Origin: Burkholderia diffusa
GTDB taxonomy: Bacteria > Pseudomonadota > Gammaproteobacteria > Burkholderiales > Burkholderiaceae
DNA: 64,000 nucleotides
Direction: 5' to 3'
Assembly (NCBI RefSeq): GCF_902499115.1
Contig: NZ_CABVPN010000036.1
Coordinates: 1-64,000 of the forward strand
Part shown: in pieces, positions 51,706 through 60,935 of the stretch
Layout: each line of letters starts with the position of its first letter
Position numbering within the stretch: the stretch's first letter is position 1
The notes under the pieces: model-generated
What the model was told of the DNA's origin: nothing
What the model saw: only the letters and a program-made list of their open reading frames with translations
Database searches by the model: none
Made by a program: the position numbers and the translations under genes

Positions 51706-53514
51706 ATGCAGATGAACTGCAGGGCAGGGTGGACGGTGCGCGCATGGTATCGCGCGGCACGCGTGAGGCGCGATGCGCTGACCAGGGTGCTGGCAATCGG
51801 CATCGTGTGGCTGTGTGCGGCGCTGACGGGCTGGCCCAATGCGGCGAACGCGGCGAGCACCGCCGGACTCGCGAATCTTCCCGCGGTGATGCCCGCGATG
51901 TCGTGCCCGTCGGTCGCGGCGCTCGACCTGAGCGGCGTGACCGACGGTACCGTCACGATCACGTCGGCGGTGCTGCTGCCGGCCGGCACGGTGGTCGGTA
52001 ACAACACGCTGCCGGCGCCCGTGTGCGACGTGAAGGGCACGATCGGCCCGGGCGCGTCGCTGTTCGAACTGCAGCTGCCTACGCAGGGCTGGACGCAGCG
52101 TTACCTGCAGACGGGCTGTGGCGGCCTGTGCGGCAACCTGTCCGTCAATGCGCCGATGGCATCGACGTGCGTGCCTGTGACGAACGGCACGATCGCGATG
52201 GCCGCGACCGACATGGGCCACGAAGGCGGCAACGACGGTTCGTGGGCGCTCGACCCGAAGGCGAAGCTCGATTTCGCGTATCGCGCCGAACACGCAACGG
52301 CGCAGGTCGCGAAGGCGATCATTGGCAAGTTCTATGCACGGCCCGCGCGCTACGCGTACTTCGACGGCTGCTCGGACGGCGGACGCGAAGCGCTGATGGA
52401 GGCGCAGCGCTTCCCCGACGACTTCGACGGCATCGCCGCCGGTGCACCCGCAAACGACCTGCTCGTGCAGAACACGTTCCACCATGCATGGCCGAACGCG
52501 GTGAACACCGACCCGAAGACGGGCAACGCGATCCTGCTCGCCGGCAAGCTGCCGATGCTGCACGCGGCCGTGCTGAAGGCGTGCGACGGGCTGGACGGCG
52601 TGGTCGACGGCGTGATCGACAACCCGCGCGCGTGTCACTTCGATCCCGCGACGATCGTCTGCGCGCAAGGCCAATCCACTGCGACCTGCCTGATGCCGCA
52701 GGAAGCCGACGTCGTCCGCCGGATTCACGACGGCGCGACGACCCCGGACGGCACGCGGCTCGAGCCGCTCGTCTCGCGCGAATGGGGCTCGGAGCTGAAC
52801 TGGACCCTCTTCGTCCCGGCGTCAGCAACCGCACAGAGCGGCACGATCGGCTTCGTGCTGCCGTTCCTGCGCTATCTCGACTACTACAACGCGTCGTATC
52901 CGTCCGCGGCGATCGGCGACCTGAAGTTCACGCTCGACGGCTTCGCGAAGATGGTGCCGGTATCGAACTACCTTGCCGCGACCGATCCCGACCTGAGCCG
53001 CTTTGCCGGGCACGGCGGCAAGCTGCTGCTGTGGCACGGGCTGGAAGACCAGCATATCTCGCCGCGTTCGAGCATCGAGTACTACGAAGCGATGAAGCGC
53101 TACATGGGCGACGCGAGAGTCGACCGCTTCGCGCGCTTCTACCTGTTCCCAGGCGTCGCGCACTGCGGCGGCGGGCAGGGGCCGAACGTGTTCGACATCC
53201 TGTCGCCGCTGATGGCATGGACCGAGACGGGCGCGACGCCGGGCAGGATCGTCGCATCGATCGTTGACGCGAACGGCAACACGACCCGCACGCGTCCGGT
53301 GTTCCCGTATCCGGCCACCGCGCGCTACACGGGCAGCGGCAGCACCGACGATGCGGCGAACTTCGTGGCCGATGCGCCGAGGGCCGACCCGTTCGTCGAC
53401 CTGCACTGGGCCGGCGAATGGCTGTACTCGCCGGGTTACGAGGCGCAATGTCAGGTCCAGGATTCGCAACTCGTCTGCAAGGGCGGTAACGGCTGGCATG
53501 CGTATCGTCCGTGA
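51706..53514 (+). CDS. Secreted tannase / feruloyl-esterase family protein
   Basis: ATG 51706 is preceded by AGGAGACAGGC and gives 602 residues with a long N-terminal signal (VLAIGIVWLCAALTGWPNAA, cleaved near ANA). The alpha/beta-hydrolase domain matches the tannase family. The nucleophile elbow reads FDGCSDGGREA, and the catalytic His region reads GVAHCGGGQG, so the Cys neighbours typical of the family's CS-D-HC disulfide motif are present. Tannases release gallate from galloyl esters. Downstream placement after the gallate genes makes an outer-membrane or periplasmic supplier of gallate plausible. Activity on feruloyl or phthalate-type esters cannot be excluded. Confidence 0.92.
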   Translation: MQMNCRAGWTVRAWYRAARVRRDALTRVLAIGIVWLCAALTGWPNAANAASTAGLANLPAVMPAMSCPSVAALDLSGVTDGTVTITSAVLLPAGTVVGNNTLPAPVCDVKGTIGPGASLFELQLPTQGWTQRYLQTGCGGLCGNLSVNAPMASTCVPVTNGTIAMAATDMGHEGGNDGSWALDPKAKLDFAYRAEHATAQVAKAIIGKFYARPARYAYFDGCSDGGREALMEAQRFPDDFDGIAAGAPANDLLVQNTFHHAWPNAVNTDPKTGNAILLAGKLPMLHAAVLKACDGLDGVVDGVIDNPRACHFDPATIVCAQGQSTATCLMPQEADVVRRIHDGATTPDGTRLEPLVSREWGSELNWTLFVPASATAQSGTIGFVLPFLRYLDYYNASYPSAAIGDLKFTLDGFAKMVPVSNYLAATDPDLSRFAGHGGKLLLWHGLEDQHISPRSSIEYYEAMKRYMGDARVDRFARFYLFPGVAHCGGGQGPNVFDILSPLMAWTETGATPGRIVASIVDANGNTTRTRPVFPYPATARYTGSGSTDDAANFVADAPRADPFVDLHWAGEWLYSPGYEAQCQVQDSQLVCKGGNGWHAYRP

Positions 53515-53574
53515 CCTGACGACGGTGTGCCACGACCACAACAACTCGCGCATTCAACAAGGCAAGGAAGGAGA

Positions 53575-54190
53575 CAGATCGAAGAAGAAGCAGCATCACG
53601 GGGCGCGCTGACCGCCATCGCGATGGCGGCGGCCGCACCGGCGTTTGCGCAGAGCAGCGTCACGCTGTACGGGATCGTCGACAACGGGATCGGCTACCAG
53701 AGCAACGCGACGACGCTAGGCTCGACGATCGGCGGCAAATCGGTGGTGAGGATGAACCAGGGCGTGTGGGCCGGCAGCCGTTTTGGCTTGAAGGGGGCCG
53801 AGGATCTCGGCGGAGGCACGAAGGCGATCTTCACGCTCGAATCGGGCTTCAACTCGGGCACCGGCGCGACGCAGTACACCGATGCGATGTTCGGGCGGCA
53901 GGCGTGGGTCGGGTTGACCAATGCGACCTACGGCACACTGACTGCAGGGCGGCAATACGCGTCGTATTACCAGACGATGTCCGCGTTCAGCCCGACGACG
54001 TGGATCACCGGCTACTACGGCGCGCACCCGGGCGACGTCGACGGGCTCGACACGACCTATCGCGCGAACAACACGCTCGAATACACGTCGCCGAAATGGT
54101 ACGGGCTGACGCTGAGCGGCTCGTATTCGTTCGGCGGCGTGGCCGGCAGCACCAATGCCGGCTCGACGTGGGCGACCGGCATCCGATCGT
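53575..54190 (+). pseudogene. Porin gene truncated at both ends
   Basis: The frame reads GALTAIAMAAAAPAFAQSSV, a Gram-negative porin signal peptide, followed by TLYGIVDNGIGYQSNA, SRFGLKGAEDLGGGTKAIFT and FGRQAWVGLTNATYGTLTAG, all typical of Burkholderia general porins. The normal start (MKKK...) is lost: small changes just upstream put GAAGAAGAAG out of frame, leaving only a doubtful GTG at 53527. At about 54185 the barrel sequence stops after roughly half its length. The strong GGAG-containing ribosome-binding site is still present at 53568. It was probably the outer-membrane channel of the tannin/gallate operon. Confidence 0.8.
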
Positions 54191-54439
54191 TCATTCTCGA
54201 GGCCCGGTACGGCGCCGTACCGACTTCGTATCCCGGCACCGCGCATCGTTGCAACTCGCTCTCCCTTTACGATGCACCGGGCGCTCAGCGTGAGCGGCAG
54301 GTGCGCAACGGGTAGGGCGGCCAGAGGCGACGCCTGTCCGGCACGTAACCGTTCATATCGCGTGACCGGTGTGTGCCGTCCATCACGGCGAGCCGGCGAT
54401 CCGCTCCGGCGTACCGCGAAATGAAACCAGGAGGGAATC

Positions 54440-54910
54440 ATGACGATACTAGACCCGACCCATCGGCCATCGACCAGCGATACGGGTGCGGCGATTGTCG
54501 GCAGCGGGGCCGGCGACGGGCCCGGCCCCAACGTGATGGAAGCCGATACGCTCAAGGGAAACAAGCTCTTCACGTCCGACCGGCTGGAGATCGGGAAGAT
54601 TTCAGACATCATGCTGGACGTACGCAGCGGCCGGGTTGCCTATGCCGTGCTGTCAAGCGGGGGCTTTCTCGGCATCGGCGGCAAACTTTACGCCATTCCG
54701 TGGAGTGCGCTGACCCTGGACACGGACGAAAAATGCTTCCGGCTCGACGTTACCGCGGACCACGTGAAAAATGCCCCCGCGTTCGACAAGGACCATTGGC
54801 CGTCGATGGCGGATGAGCAGTGGGGTTCGTCGCTTCACAAGTTCTACAATCGGCAGCCGTACTGGTCAGCGACCCCAGACGTCGCCACGAATCGTCCGCC
54901 CACACATTAA
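54440..54910 (+). CDS. PRC-barrel domain protein (copy 1)
   Basis: The 156-residue protein follows an AGGAGG site. After a flexible N-terminus it has one PRC-barrel domain at about 35-110: ADTLKGNKLFTSDRLEIGKI, SDIMLDVRSGRVAYAVLSSG and GGFLGIGGKLYAIPWSALTL. There is no signal peptide. PRC-barrel proteins bind RNA or proteins; this type is common with CsbD-like stress proteins. Its close paralogue is at 56564-56989. A CsbD-family gene follows 139 bases later. Confidence 0.88.
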   Translation: MTILDPTHRPSTSDTGAAIVGSGAGDGPGPNVMEADTLKGNKLFTSDRLEIGKISDIMLDVRSGRVAYAVLSSGGFLGIGGKLYAIPWSALTLDTDEKCFRLDVTADHVKNAPAFDKDHWPSMADEQWGSSLHKFYNRQPYWSATPDVATNRPPTH

Positions 54911-55049
54911 AACGCCCTCGCCAGCCGGTAAAAATATGGATATCTGATGATTTTTATCGAATACCGATTCACCGGTCGGACGGTGTCATCACCTGACGGC
55001 AACAGATAGCAGCAGCATCCACAGATCAGTTACGTATTGGAGCTTTACC

Positions 55050-55223
55050 ATGAACAAGGATCAAGTCAAGGGAACTGCGGAGAAGGTCAAAGGTAAGGTG
55101 AATGAGGTCATTGGCCGTGCCACGCACAACACGAAACAGGAAGTCAAAGGCGATCTCCAGCAAGCAGCCGGCCAGGCGCGCAAGAATCTTGGCGACGCCA
55201 AGGAAGCTGTCAAAAAAGCCTGA
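55050..55223 (+). CDS. CsbD-family stress protein (copy 1)
   Basis: The 57-residue protein is MNKDQVKGTAEKVKGKVNEV followed by IGRATHNTKQEVKGDLQQAA and a Lys-rich end. This is the CsbD-like domain, found in small, very hydrophilic general-stress proteins of unknown mechanism. A GGAG site precedes the ATG. It is paired with the PRC-barrel gene upstream; the same pair recurs at 56564-57364. Confidence 0.9.
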   Translation: MNKDQVKGTAEKVKGKVNEVIGRATHNTKQEVKGDLQQAAGQARKNLGDAKEAVKKA

Positions 55224-55238
55224 TTGGACACATAGGCT

Positions 55239-55263
55239 TCACGAGGGGGGCTATTCCCCTCTC
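55239..55263. terminator. Hairpin after CsbD copy 1
   Basis: ACGAGGGGGG, a CTATT loop, then CCCCTCTCGT forms a ten-pair stem with one mismatch, 16 bases past the stop. No T-run follows. The remaining bases to 55532 hold no recognisable gene. Confidence 0.45.
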
Positions 55264-55532
55264 GTACGGTGCTTCCGCATCGTGCCAACCTCACTGCGGC
55301 TACTACCGTACAGACATCCGCTATCGGATGCGAGAACGTCGAGTTGCGTCCTTCGCGCATCGGGTTCCCGGCCCCCGTCGCGAGGCGCGCCTTCGAACCG
55401 ATAACCGGCTCAATCGCGCAAGTCTTTGCTGCGGAAAAACGTCGGGTATCGCTGGAAGCTTCGCCCGCGTGGCTCCGTGGCCCACAATCCGCGCAGCAGA
55501 TCAGGTCGGCGTCTAACTTGAGGGGAGTTGCC

Positions 55533-55607
55533 ATGTACAACATTGTCTGGCTCGTTGGAGCCGTGGTCATCGTTCTGTTCGTCCTCGGCTACTTGGGATT
55601 GAGATAG
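55533..55607 (+). CDS. 24-residue single-pass membrane peptide
   Basis: ATG 55533 follows a good GGGGAG site and encodes MYNIVWLVGAVVIVLFVLGY plus LGLR. It is one transmembrane helix with a short basic end. Peptides of this kind, next to CsbD and PRC-barrel genes, are common in Burkholderia and are thought to be stress-related, but I know of no defined function. The strong ribosome-binding site is the main reason to call it. Confidence 0.55.
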   Translation: MYNIVWLVGAVVIVLFVLGYLGLR

Positions 55608-55704
55608 GGCATCTCGTTTACGTGCTCGTCACGCGATGGCTGGTCAACGACCGCGATCAAAACGATCCAGGTCGCGACAGCCATCGTTTATCGCAGGAAG
55701 CAAA

Positions 55705-55875
55705 ATGAAGACGCTCAAGATCATCGGCTATGCGGGACTCGTGGCCGTCGCGATCATGCTGCTCGTCGCAATGTGCGCGATCCTGGAGGACGGCATGATT
55801 TCTCACGATGCGCAGCGACCGGGACTGACCGGCAACACGCTTTCCATCCCCGAATCGCCGAATCACTTCGGTTAA
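55705..55875 (+). CDS. 56-residue membrane peptide
   Basis: ATG 55705 (MKTLKIIGYAGLVAVAIMLL) follows GCAGGAAGC. One transmembrane or signal helix at 7-27 is followed by a short acidic, then polar tail (AILEDGMISHDAQRPGLTGN). No family is recognised. It is the second small membrane peptide between the two PRC-barrel/CsbD pairs. Confidence 0.5.
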   Translation: MKTLKIIGYAGLVAVAIMLLVAMCAILEDGMISHDAQRPGLTGNTLSIPESPNHFG

Positions 55876-56563
55876 GTCGCCCGCTACCGGCTGACCGTTC
55901 CCGACTTGTCTTGAGTGACCCCGGCATGCGGAGGGTGCAGGCGCATACGCCATTGTCGATGTCCGCATGGATCGAAAATCGGCATGCCGTTTTCAATCGA
56001 TGCTTGAGACCAAGACAGCGTCGCAACAGGCAATCTGTGACCGCATCCCACGATGCGACCGCATCACTGCCGTTCCCGCATGGGTACGGCAGCGTACCGA
56101 CTCCCGGGCTGCTCGCGCATAGGGTAGGTTGAGTTGACTGGTACGCATGCCACGACAGTTCGGATGTGTTCTCCAGCCGCATGCCCGGTACGCGCACCGA
56201 GCACACATCGACACAGGGGGAGCCTCGGCACGGCACGTCGACGCGCATCGTACATGCGTCGCGCTTCCAATGTCATCTCGCCGACAGCAATGGATACCGG
56301 GGCCGAAAGCCGGTGCTGCTCGAGGCGATGCGCAGTGTGATACGGCAATGATCCAGGCTGGGCATAGCGCGGAAACCAGCGCGCATTTCAGCCCGAAACG
56401 CTGCTCGAATCGAGAATGTTTCGGCCCGAATGACGGCGGGCGATTGCAGGCGAAGCGCGCATCGTCCCGGCTCGGAACAGAGCCCGATCGGCGCGCGCTT
56501 CGCACCGTCACGCTGGCCGGCGACGCTCGCCGGCAATTCGTGCAACGAATACCGGAGCTGATC
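55876..56563. other. Gene-free stretch before PRC-barrel copy 2
   Basis: Open frames exist on both strands, but none has a ribosome-binding site plus recognisable content. The PRC-barrel start at 56564 lies in a long open frame whose upstream part (56147-56563) has no conserved residues, so I exclude that part. Confidence 0.4.
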
Positions 56564-56989
56564 ATGACACCTGTTTCTCCCAGCAATCCACTTCCGAGCA
56601 ACGGCAGCGGCGCCCGCATCATCGGTCGCGCAACCACCACAGGCGGGCCTGGTCCTGATGTCATGGCGGCTACCACGCTGACCGGCGATAACGTCTTGTC
56701 ATCCGATGGCAAGGAGATCGGGAAGGTCGTAGACATCATGCTAGACGTTGGCAGCGGCAGGATCGCGTACGCCGTGCTGTCGTGTGGCGGTTTCCTCGGG
56801 ATAGGCGACAAACTTTTCGCGGTGCCGTGGAGCGCGTTCACCCTCGATACCGGCAAGAAATGCTTCCGGCTCGACGTAACAGAAGAACGGATGAAGAGCG
56901 CATCCGGATTCGACAAGGACCATTGGCCTGCGGTGGCGGATTCGCAATGGGGCGGGGCGCTTCATTCGGGTAATACGCCGCCGATGTAG
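56564..56989 (+). CDS. PRC-barrel domain protein (copy 2)
   Basis: ATG 56564 follows CCGGAGC. The 141-residue protein is a close paralogue of the one at 54440-54910: AATTLTGDNVLSSDGKEIGK, VVDIMLDVGSGRIAYAVLSC and GGFLGIGDKLFAVPWSAFTL, then FDKDHWPAVADSQWGG. Only the extreme N- and C-termini differ much. No signal peptide is present. It precedes the second CsbD gene by 177 bases, reproducing the order of the first pair. Confidence 0.88.
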   Translation: MTPVSPSNPLPSNGSGARIIGRATTTGGPGPDVMAATTLTGDNVLSSDGKEIGKVVDIMLDVGSGRIAYAVLSCGGFLGIGDKLFAVPWSAFTLDTGKKCFRLDVTEERMKSASGFDKDHWPAVADSQWGGALHSGNTPPM

Positions 56990-57166
56990 CGGCACGTCAG
57001 CAGGAGGCTCGGCCGGCATTCCGCCATGCACGCGCCAGCGTGACTGCGGAATGCGGTGAGCGATTGCTGCTTTTTCAGATTCTGCCGTATCGCGTGCATC
57101 GCTCGATGCGCTCATCGCGACGGGCGGCAGGTCATCCATCCAGCAGCTGTGACCGGAGCATTCGCA

Positions 57167-57364
57167 ATGAACAAGGATCAAGTCAAGGGCGTCGCGGAGA
57201 AGGCAAAGGGCAAGGTCAACGAGGAAATTGGCCGAGCCACTGGCGACACGAAGCAGGAAGTCAAAGGCGATGCCCAGCAAGCAGTCGGAGAAGTGCAGAA
57301 GAAGTACGGCGACGCCAAGGAAGCGATCAGGCAGCAGGCGAAGCAAGCGAAGAAGACGCATTGA
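57167..57364 (+). CDS. CsbD-family stress protein (copy 2)
   Basis: The 65-residue protein MNKDQVKGVAEKAKGKVNEE, IGRATGDTKQEVKGDAQQAV, then a Lys/Gln-rich tail ending KKTH is clearly paralogous to copy 1. CCGGAGC precedes the ATG. A 12-bp hairpin follows 20 bases after the stop. Confidence 0.9.
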   Translation: MNKDQVKGVAEKAKGKVNEEIGRATGDTKQEVKGDAQQAVGEVQKKYGDAKEAIRQQAKQAKKTH

Positions 57365-57384
57365 TCGCTGTGTCGGCCGCGACA

Positions 57385-57414
57385 GATGGATGCCGCGATA
57401 CTGCGGCATCCATC
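57385..57414. terminator. Perfect 12-bp hairpin after CsbD copy 2
   Basis: GATGGATGCCGC, a six-base loop, then GCGGCATCCATC. The stem is perfect and ends the PRC-barrel/CsbD block. No T-run follows. Confidence 0.5.
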
Positions 57415-57633
57415 GCCGCACAATCGCCGCAGTCGGGCGTTACCTCGTATCGCAGATTGCAGGACAGAACGTAGAGGCGCGGATCCTGCGCAGGTCTTTC
57501 ACCCAATGTATTGGCGCCGGGCATGCCCGTGCGCGCCGCGACGCGCGGCGACATCCGCCAGCCGCGTCGACGAAAGAAATGTCTCGCGTTCGATCAGCCT
57601 AACGTGCATGCCGTCGCGAGCCGGAGCAAATCG

Positions 57634-58572
57634 ATGAGTGCATCTGCCGGAAGCCCAACCAGCCACGCGCTACGCAAGGTGGCGCTGATGGCGTCGATGC
57701 TGATGGCGTGCAGCCTGCCATGCCTGGGAGGGACGCCTGCGGACGGTGCGGACGAGGCGACCAACTTGCGAGAGGCTTACCGGCAACTGATTCCCCGGCT
57801 CGATCACAACCAGTTCGAGCGCCCGTTGTATCTCGACTCGGAAGAATCGTCTTCCACGCTCAAGGGTGAGGTCTACGCGGTGATGGCCTACCCGTTCGCG
57901 ACCGTCAACGGCGCGTTCAATGACCCTTCGCGAGGCCCGTTGAACTGGTGCGACGCATTAATCCTGCACCCCAATATCAAGTATTGCCGTACTACCGACG
58001 CCGGCGGCGGCAATATGCTGATCGTGAACGTCAGCAAGAAGGAAGTTGCCGAGGAGCTCAGCACGACTTACCGGGTGCAATTCGAATACGACGCGGCGAC
58101 CACCGGCCCGGGATACCTGCAGGTCAAGCTCCATGCGGACCGGGGACCATTGAACACCCGCGATTATCGGATTGCGCTGGAAGCGGTGGCGCTTGGCGAC
58201 AATCGCACGTTTCTGCATCTGACCTATGCCTATAGTTACGGCGTGATCGGTCGTCTTGCGATGAAAACCTATCTGGCCGCCTTCGGTCGCGGCAAGGTTG
58301 GCTTCACCAACATCGCCGATCCGTCCGCGGCTCAGGCGGAATACATCGGCGGGATGCGCGGCCTCATGGAGCGCAACACGATGCGCTACTACCTGGCCAT
58401 CGATGCGTATCTCGGCGCGCTGTCCAGCCCGCCCGGCAAGCGACTCGAGCAACGCCTGACCGACTGGTTCGACGCCAGCGAGCGATATCCGCGACAACTG
58501 CATGAAATGGATCGGCAACAGTACATGCAGATGAAATATGACGAATACTTGCGGCAGCAGACCGAGCAGTAG
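57634..58572 (+). CDS. Exported protein of unknown function
   Basis: ATG 57634 follows CCGGAGC. The 312-residue protein has an N-terminal signal (ALRKVALMASMLMACSLPCL) that includes Cys residues but no clean lipobox. The mature part contains LYLDSEESSSTLKGEVYAVM and AYPFATVNGAFNDPSRGPLN, then TTYRVQFEYDAATTGPGYLQ, and a charged C-terminal end (YMQMKYDEYLRQQTEQ). No membrane segment follows the signal. I do not recognise the family. It stands alone, with 232 bases to the next gene. Confidence 0.75.
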   Translation: MSASAGSPTSHALRKVALMASMLMACSLPCLGGTPADGADEATNLREAYRQLIPRLDHNQFERPLYLDSEESSSTLKGEVYAVMAYPFATVNGAFNDPSRGPLNWCDALILHPNIKYCRTTDAGGGNMLIVNVSKKEVAEELSTTYRVQFEYDAATTGPGYLQVKLHADRGPLNTRDYRIALEAVALGDNRTFLHLTYAYSYGVIGRLAMKTYLAAFGRGKVGFTNIADPSAAQAEYIGGMRGLMERNTMRYYLAIDAYLGALSSPPGKRLEQRLTDWFDASERYPRQLHEMDRQQYMQMKYDEYLRQQTEQ

Positions 58573-58804
58573 CGCTGGGGATGAGCCTGCGAGATACGCG
58601 CGCGCCGGCGCCGGCGCACTGCGATTCGTCATGGAAATCGTTTCGCAAATCGGAGGTTGGCGGGTGCGGTTCGGCTTCGAGTGATCGGGCGCACGTTCGG
58701 ATCAAGCGCCGGGGTCCATGTGGCCATAGCGCGCAGGACGACTCGGGATGCGACGCGTTACATCGCTTACGGTCGGGCCGTCGTCACCGAAACGGAGCTC
58801 CACC

Positions 58805-59008
58805 ATGAATGCAATCACACGGGTTCTAACCGCCGCGCTTGTCGCCGCGGCATCAGCCTCGCTGTTGTCGGATCGCAAGACGGTCGGCATGCACCTGCGC
58901 GACAAGATCGGCAGAAAGATCGCGGATTGGAGCGTGCCTGTCCAACCGGGGCACGTGGTACGGGTGACGAGCACGGGGGACCGATCAGGTTCGCGCAAAC
59001 TGCCATGA
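58805..59008 (+). CDS. Small exported protein of unknown function
   Basis: ATG 58805 has an excellent ribosome-binding site (CGGAGCTCCACC upstream). The 67-residue product starts MNAITRVLTAALVAAASASL, a signal peptide, followed by LLSDRKTVGMHLRDKIGRKI and a basic end. Its stop overlaps the ATG of the next exported protein (ATGA at 59005), indicating a coupled pair. No family is recognised. Confidence 0.5.
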   Translation: MNAITRVLTAALVAAASASLLSDRKTVGMHLRDKIGRKIADWSVPVQPGHVVRVTSTGDRSGSRKLP

Positions 59009-59451
59009 GAAAAATCATCCTCAATGCACTGGCCGCATTCTTTGCGGGCGGAGTCTGGCTTGCCCCCGCGCCGAGCCACGCGTATGCGCTAGACGCTCAG
59101 TTCGACTGTAAAACCAACGCGCACGCGTTCATCGTGCGCCTGTTCAATCACGGCTATATCGATCGCGATCCGATGCGGGTCGAACAGAATTCGATCAACG
59201 CATTCCGGCCTACCAGTGACGCCGCGCTCACGGTGTTCGGCTTCAGCGTCTATGCCGTATTCGCCTATGAGCAGTATGACGCGCTGTTCAGGCAAGGAAG
59301 CGGCCACCCTCTGCCGGGCTCGATTTACGGCGTCGTCGTCAAGGCGCCGATCGATTCGGTCGAAGAGCATTCTCGGCTTGCGGGCAGCAAGGCCGTCGCG
59401 CATCAGGTCATTCCGTTCATTCTCACCGCCATCGTCTGCGCAAGGCCCTGA
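59005..59451 (+). CDS. Exported protein of unknown function
   Basis: ATG 59005 overlaps the preceding stop. The 148-residue protein has a clear signal peptide (MRKIILNALAAFFAGGVWLA, cleaved near SHA at 26). The mature domain reads FDCKTNAHAFIVRLFNHGYI and SDAALTVFGFSVYAVFAYEQ, with two Cys (one near each end). I do not recognise it. Together with the preceding small gene it looks like a two-gene exported module. Confidence 0.65.
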   Translation: MRKIILNALAAFFAGGVWLAPAPSHAYALDAQFDCKTNAHAFIVRLFNHGYIDRDPMRVEQNSINAFRPTSDAALTVFGFSVYAVFAYEQYDALFRQGSGHPLPGSIYGVVVKAPIDSVEEHSRLAGSKAVAHQVIPFILTAIVCARP

Positions 59452-59736
59452 GACTGGCGCTGCACAAGCCGCGCTAACGGTGCTTGATGTCACGTGGGGA
59501 AACCCTTGACGGCGATTGCATGGAGCATCCGTTCGTCACGCGCGGGTTCGCCGCAACCGCGCCGAACCTTTAGATCGCAAACTCGGACATCGTCGTCGAG
59601 CGAAACGCGCACCAGAACACGCCGGTAGGTCGTGGGACGGTACGATCGACAGCGTCAACGACGTGCGATCTGTCCACGAGAGATGGTTCACCGAGATCTG
59701 GTTGCCAGTGTCAGTGCTCGAGTTCCATACGGCGCG

Positions 59737-60000
59737 TCATGGAGCCACATGGTTCGCATTCCTCTTCGATTTTATATAAGCTAAATCGTCGATGGGGCGC
59801 ACGTCCCCGTGGTGGCCTGGACGCAACGTGCAGGGAAAGATGGCGAACACGTCTCGGTACCCTGTCGCGACCCACGGCAGCTCCCCCTGTTTTAGTAGCT
59901 GCGCAGCTCGATTCAGTCCGACGTGTGGTTCCAACTCGACGCATATGTATTCGAAAGCGTGCGCTGGATATTCGCACCCCGGCCTCAAGAACAGGAGCAA
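59737..60000 (-). CDS. Hypothetical protein, uncertain start
   Basis: The minus-strand frame LLLFLRPGCEYPAHAFEYIC, VELEPHVGLNRAAQLLKQGE, ending IDDLAYIKSKRNANHVAP, has natural-looking composition. The only start in frame is TTG 60000, after GGAAGAG; the frame itself is open up to a stop near 60036. It follows the hypothetical gene at 60032-60346 closely and may be co-transcribed. No domain is recognised. Confidence 0.35.
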   Translation of the reverse strand: MLLFLRPGCEYPAHAFEYICVELEPHVGLNRAAQLLKQGELPWVATGYRDVFAIFPCTLRPGHHGDVRPIDDLAYIKSKRNANHVAP

Positions 60001-60031
60001 CTCTTCCGTTGGCTTCCGTTCCGACCACCTT

Positions 60032-60346
60032 TTACGCGTCTTTCAGCCAGGGCATTTCCACGGGTGACACGACCAGTTGCCGGAATTCGCGTTTCAGATC
60101 GAAGATGAACCCGACCAGGATCATGGAGTCGGCGTAAGGAATCGGAAAGACCTGCGGATTCTCCGGAGTCCGCAGGGGGCGCTCAGGCGTGTCCGCTGTC
60201 GCCGCGGCATTCTCGCGAACGCTTTCCAGTTCATCCGCCATAGCCAGGCCACCGACTTTCAGCACACGGCTACGCAGGTCGCTGAAGGGTTCGATGCGCG
60301 CAGCATCTTCGTGGTATTCGGGTACTTCGTAAACGAACCAGGACAT
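60032..60346 (-). CDS. Hypothetical 104-residue protein
   Basis: From ATG 60346 the product reads MSWFVYEVPEYHEDAARIEP, then a region ending NPQVFPIPYADSMILVGFIF and DLKREFRQLVVSPVEMPWLK. It is acidic, soluble, and without signal peptide. The frame extends further upstream but without conserved character. I do not recognise the family. Confidence 0.5.
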   Translation of the reverse strand: MSWFVYEVPEYHEDAARIEPFSDLRSRVLKVGGLAMADELESVRENAAATADTPERPLRTPENPQVFPIPYADSMILVGFIFDLKREFRQLVVSPVEMPWLKDA

Positions 60347-60551
60347 TTTGATCTCACATGAGAAGGGGCGATATTCTAACGCTGCGCGAGAATCTGCCGA
60401 AAATCGGCCATGTTGTGTGATGGCCGTGGTCGCTGCGGGGCGGGCTATAGGGGCGATTACGATCTGCTGCCTGCATTGTGGCCGTCTAGCGCTTGCTAGT
60501 GCGAGCAAAGGAATTTGGTGGCATCACTGCAGAAGCCGGCAACTGCTTCGC

Positions 60552-60935
60552 TCAATGCAGGTCTGGCTGTAGGTAGTGAACCCCGAATTGCTCCGCCAGT
60601 TGCACGAGCCGACGATCGCGCGTCCAGAGCTTAGTGCTCGGGGTCAGCAGCACCGACGCCAGCAGCGTGCAATCCACCGCACCGCATCCGCGCCCATACA
60701 GCCGTTCCCGCTCGATCCAGTCAGCTACCTCGCCTGGCGTCGCGAGGCGCGTTTGGCGCAATAGCGCGAGATATCCTAGGGTTCGGGCCCGCGGTTCGGG
60801 CGGCGTCCCGCACGTGAGCTCGAGCATCACTAATGGATGCGTCAAGACATCATCGACGCGCAGCAGCTGGATAAGCGCCGGTAGCGGTCGCCGGAAATGC
60901 TCGACCCAGACGGACGTGTCGACCAGAACACTCAT
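60552..60935 (-). CDS. vapC: VapC-type PIN-domain toxin
   Basis: The 127-residue protein starts MSVLVDTSVWVEHFRRPLPA. PIN-domain acidic residues are visible in VDTSVW, MLELTCG, AVDCTLLA and WTRDRRL, the set that binds Mg/Mn for RNA cleavage. VapC toxins cut tRNA or rRNA and are normally held by a VapB antitoxin encoded just upstream. Here the upstream frame overlaps the ATG as ATGA (ending QRLQLTAAR) but is open for only about 27 codons before a stop, so the antitoxin lacks its DNA-binding N-terminus. Confidence 0.88.
   Translation of the reverse strand: MSVLVDTSVWVEHFRRPLPALIQLLRVDDVLTHPLVMLELTCGTPPEPRARTLGYLALLRQTRLATPGEVADWIERERLYGRGCGAVDCTLLASVLLTPSTKLWTRDRRLVQLAEQFGVHYLQPDLH

Noticed and set aside
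55754..56916. Several 95-307-codon minus-strand frames around PRC-barrel copy 2
   Set aside because: They are antisense to the PRC-barrel gene or span gene-free DNA, with no domain or ribosome-binding site.
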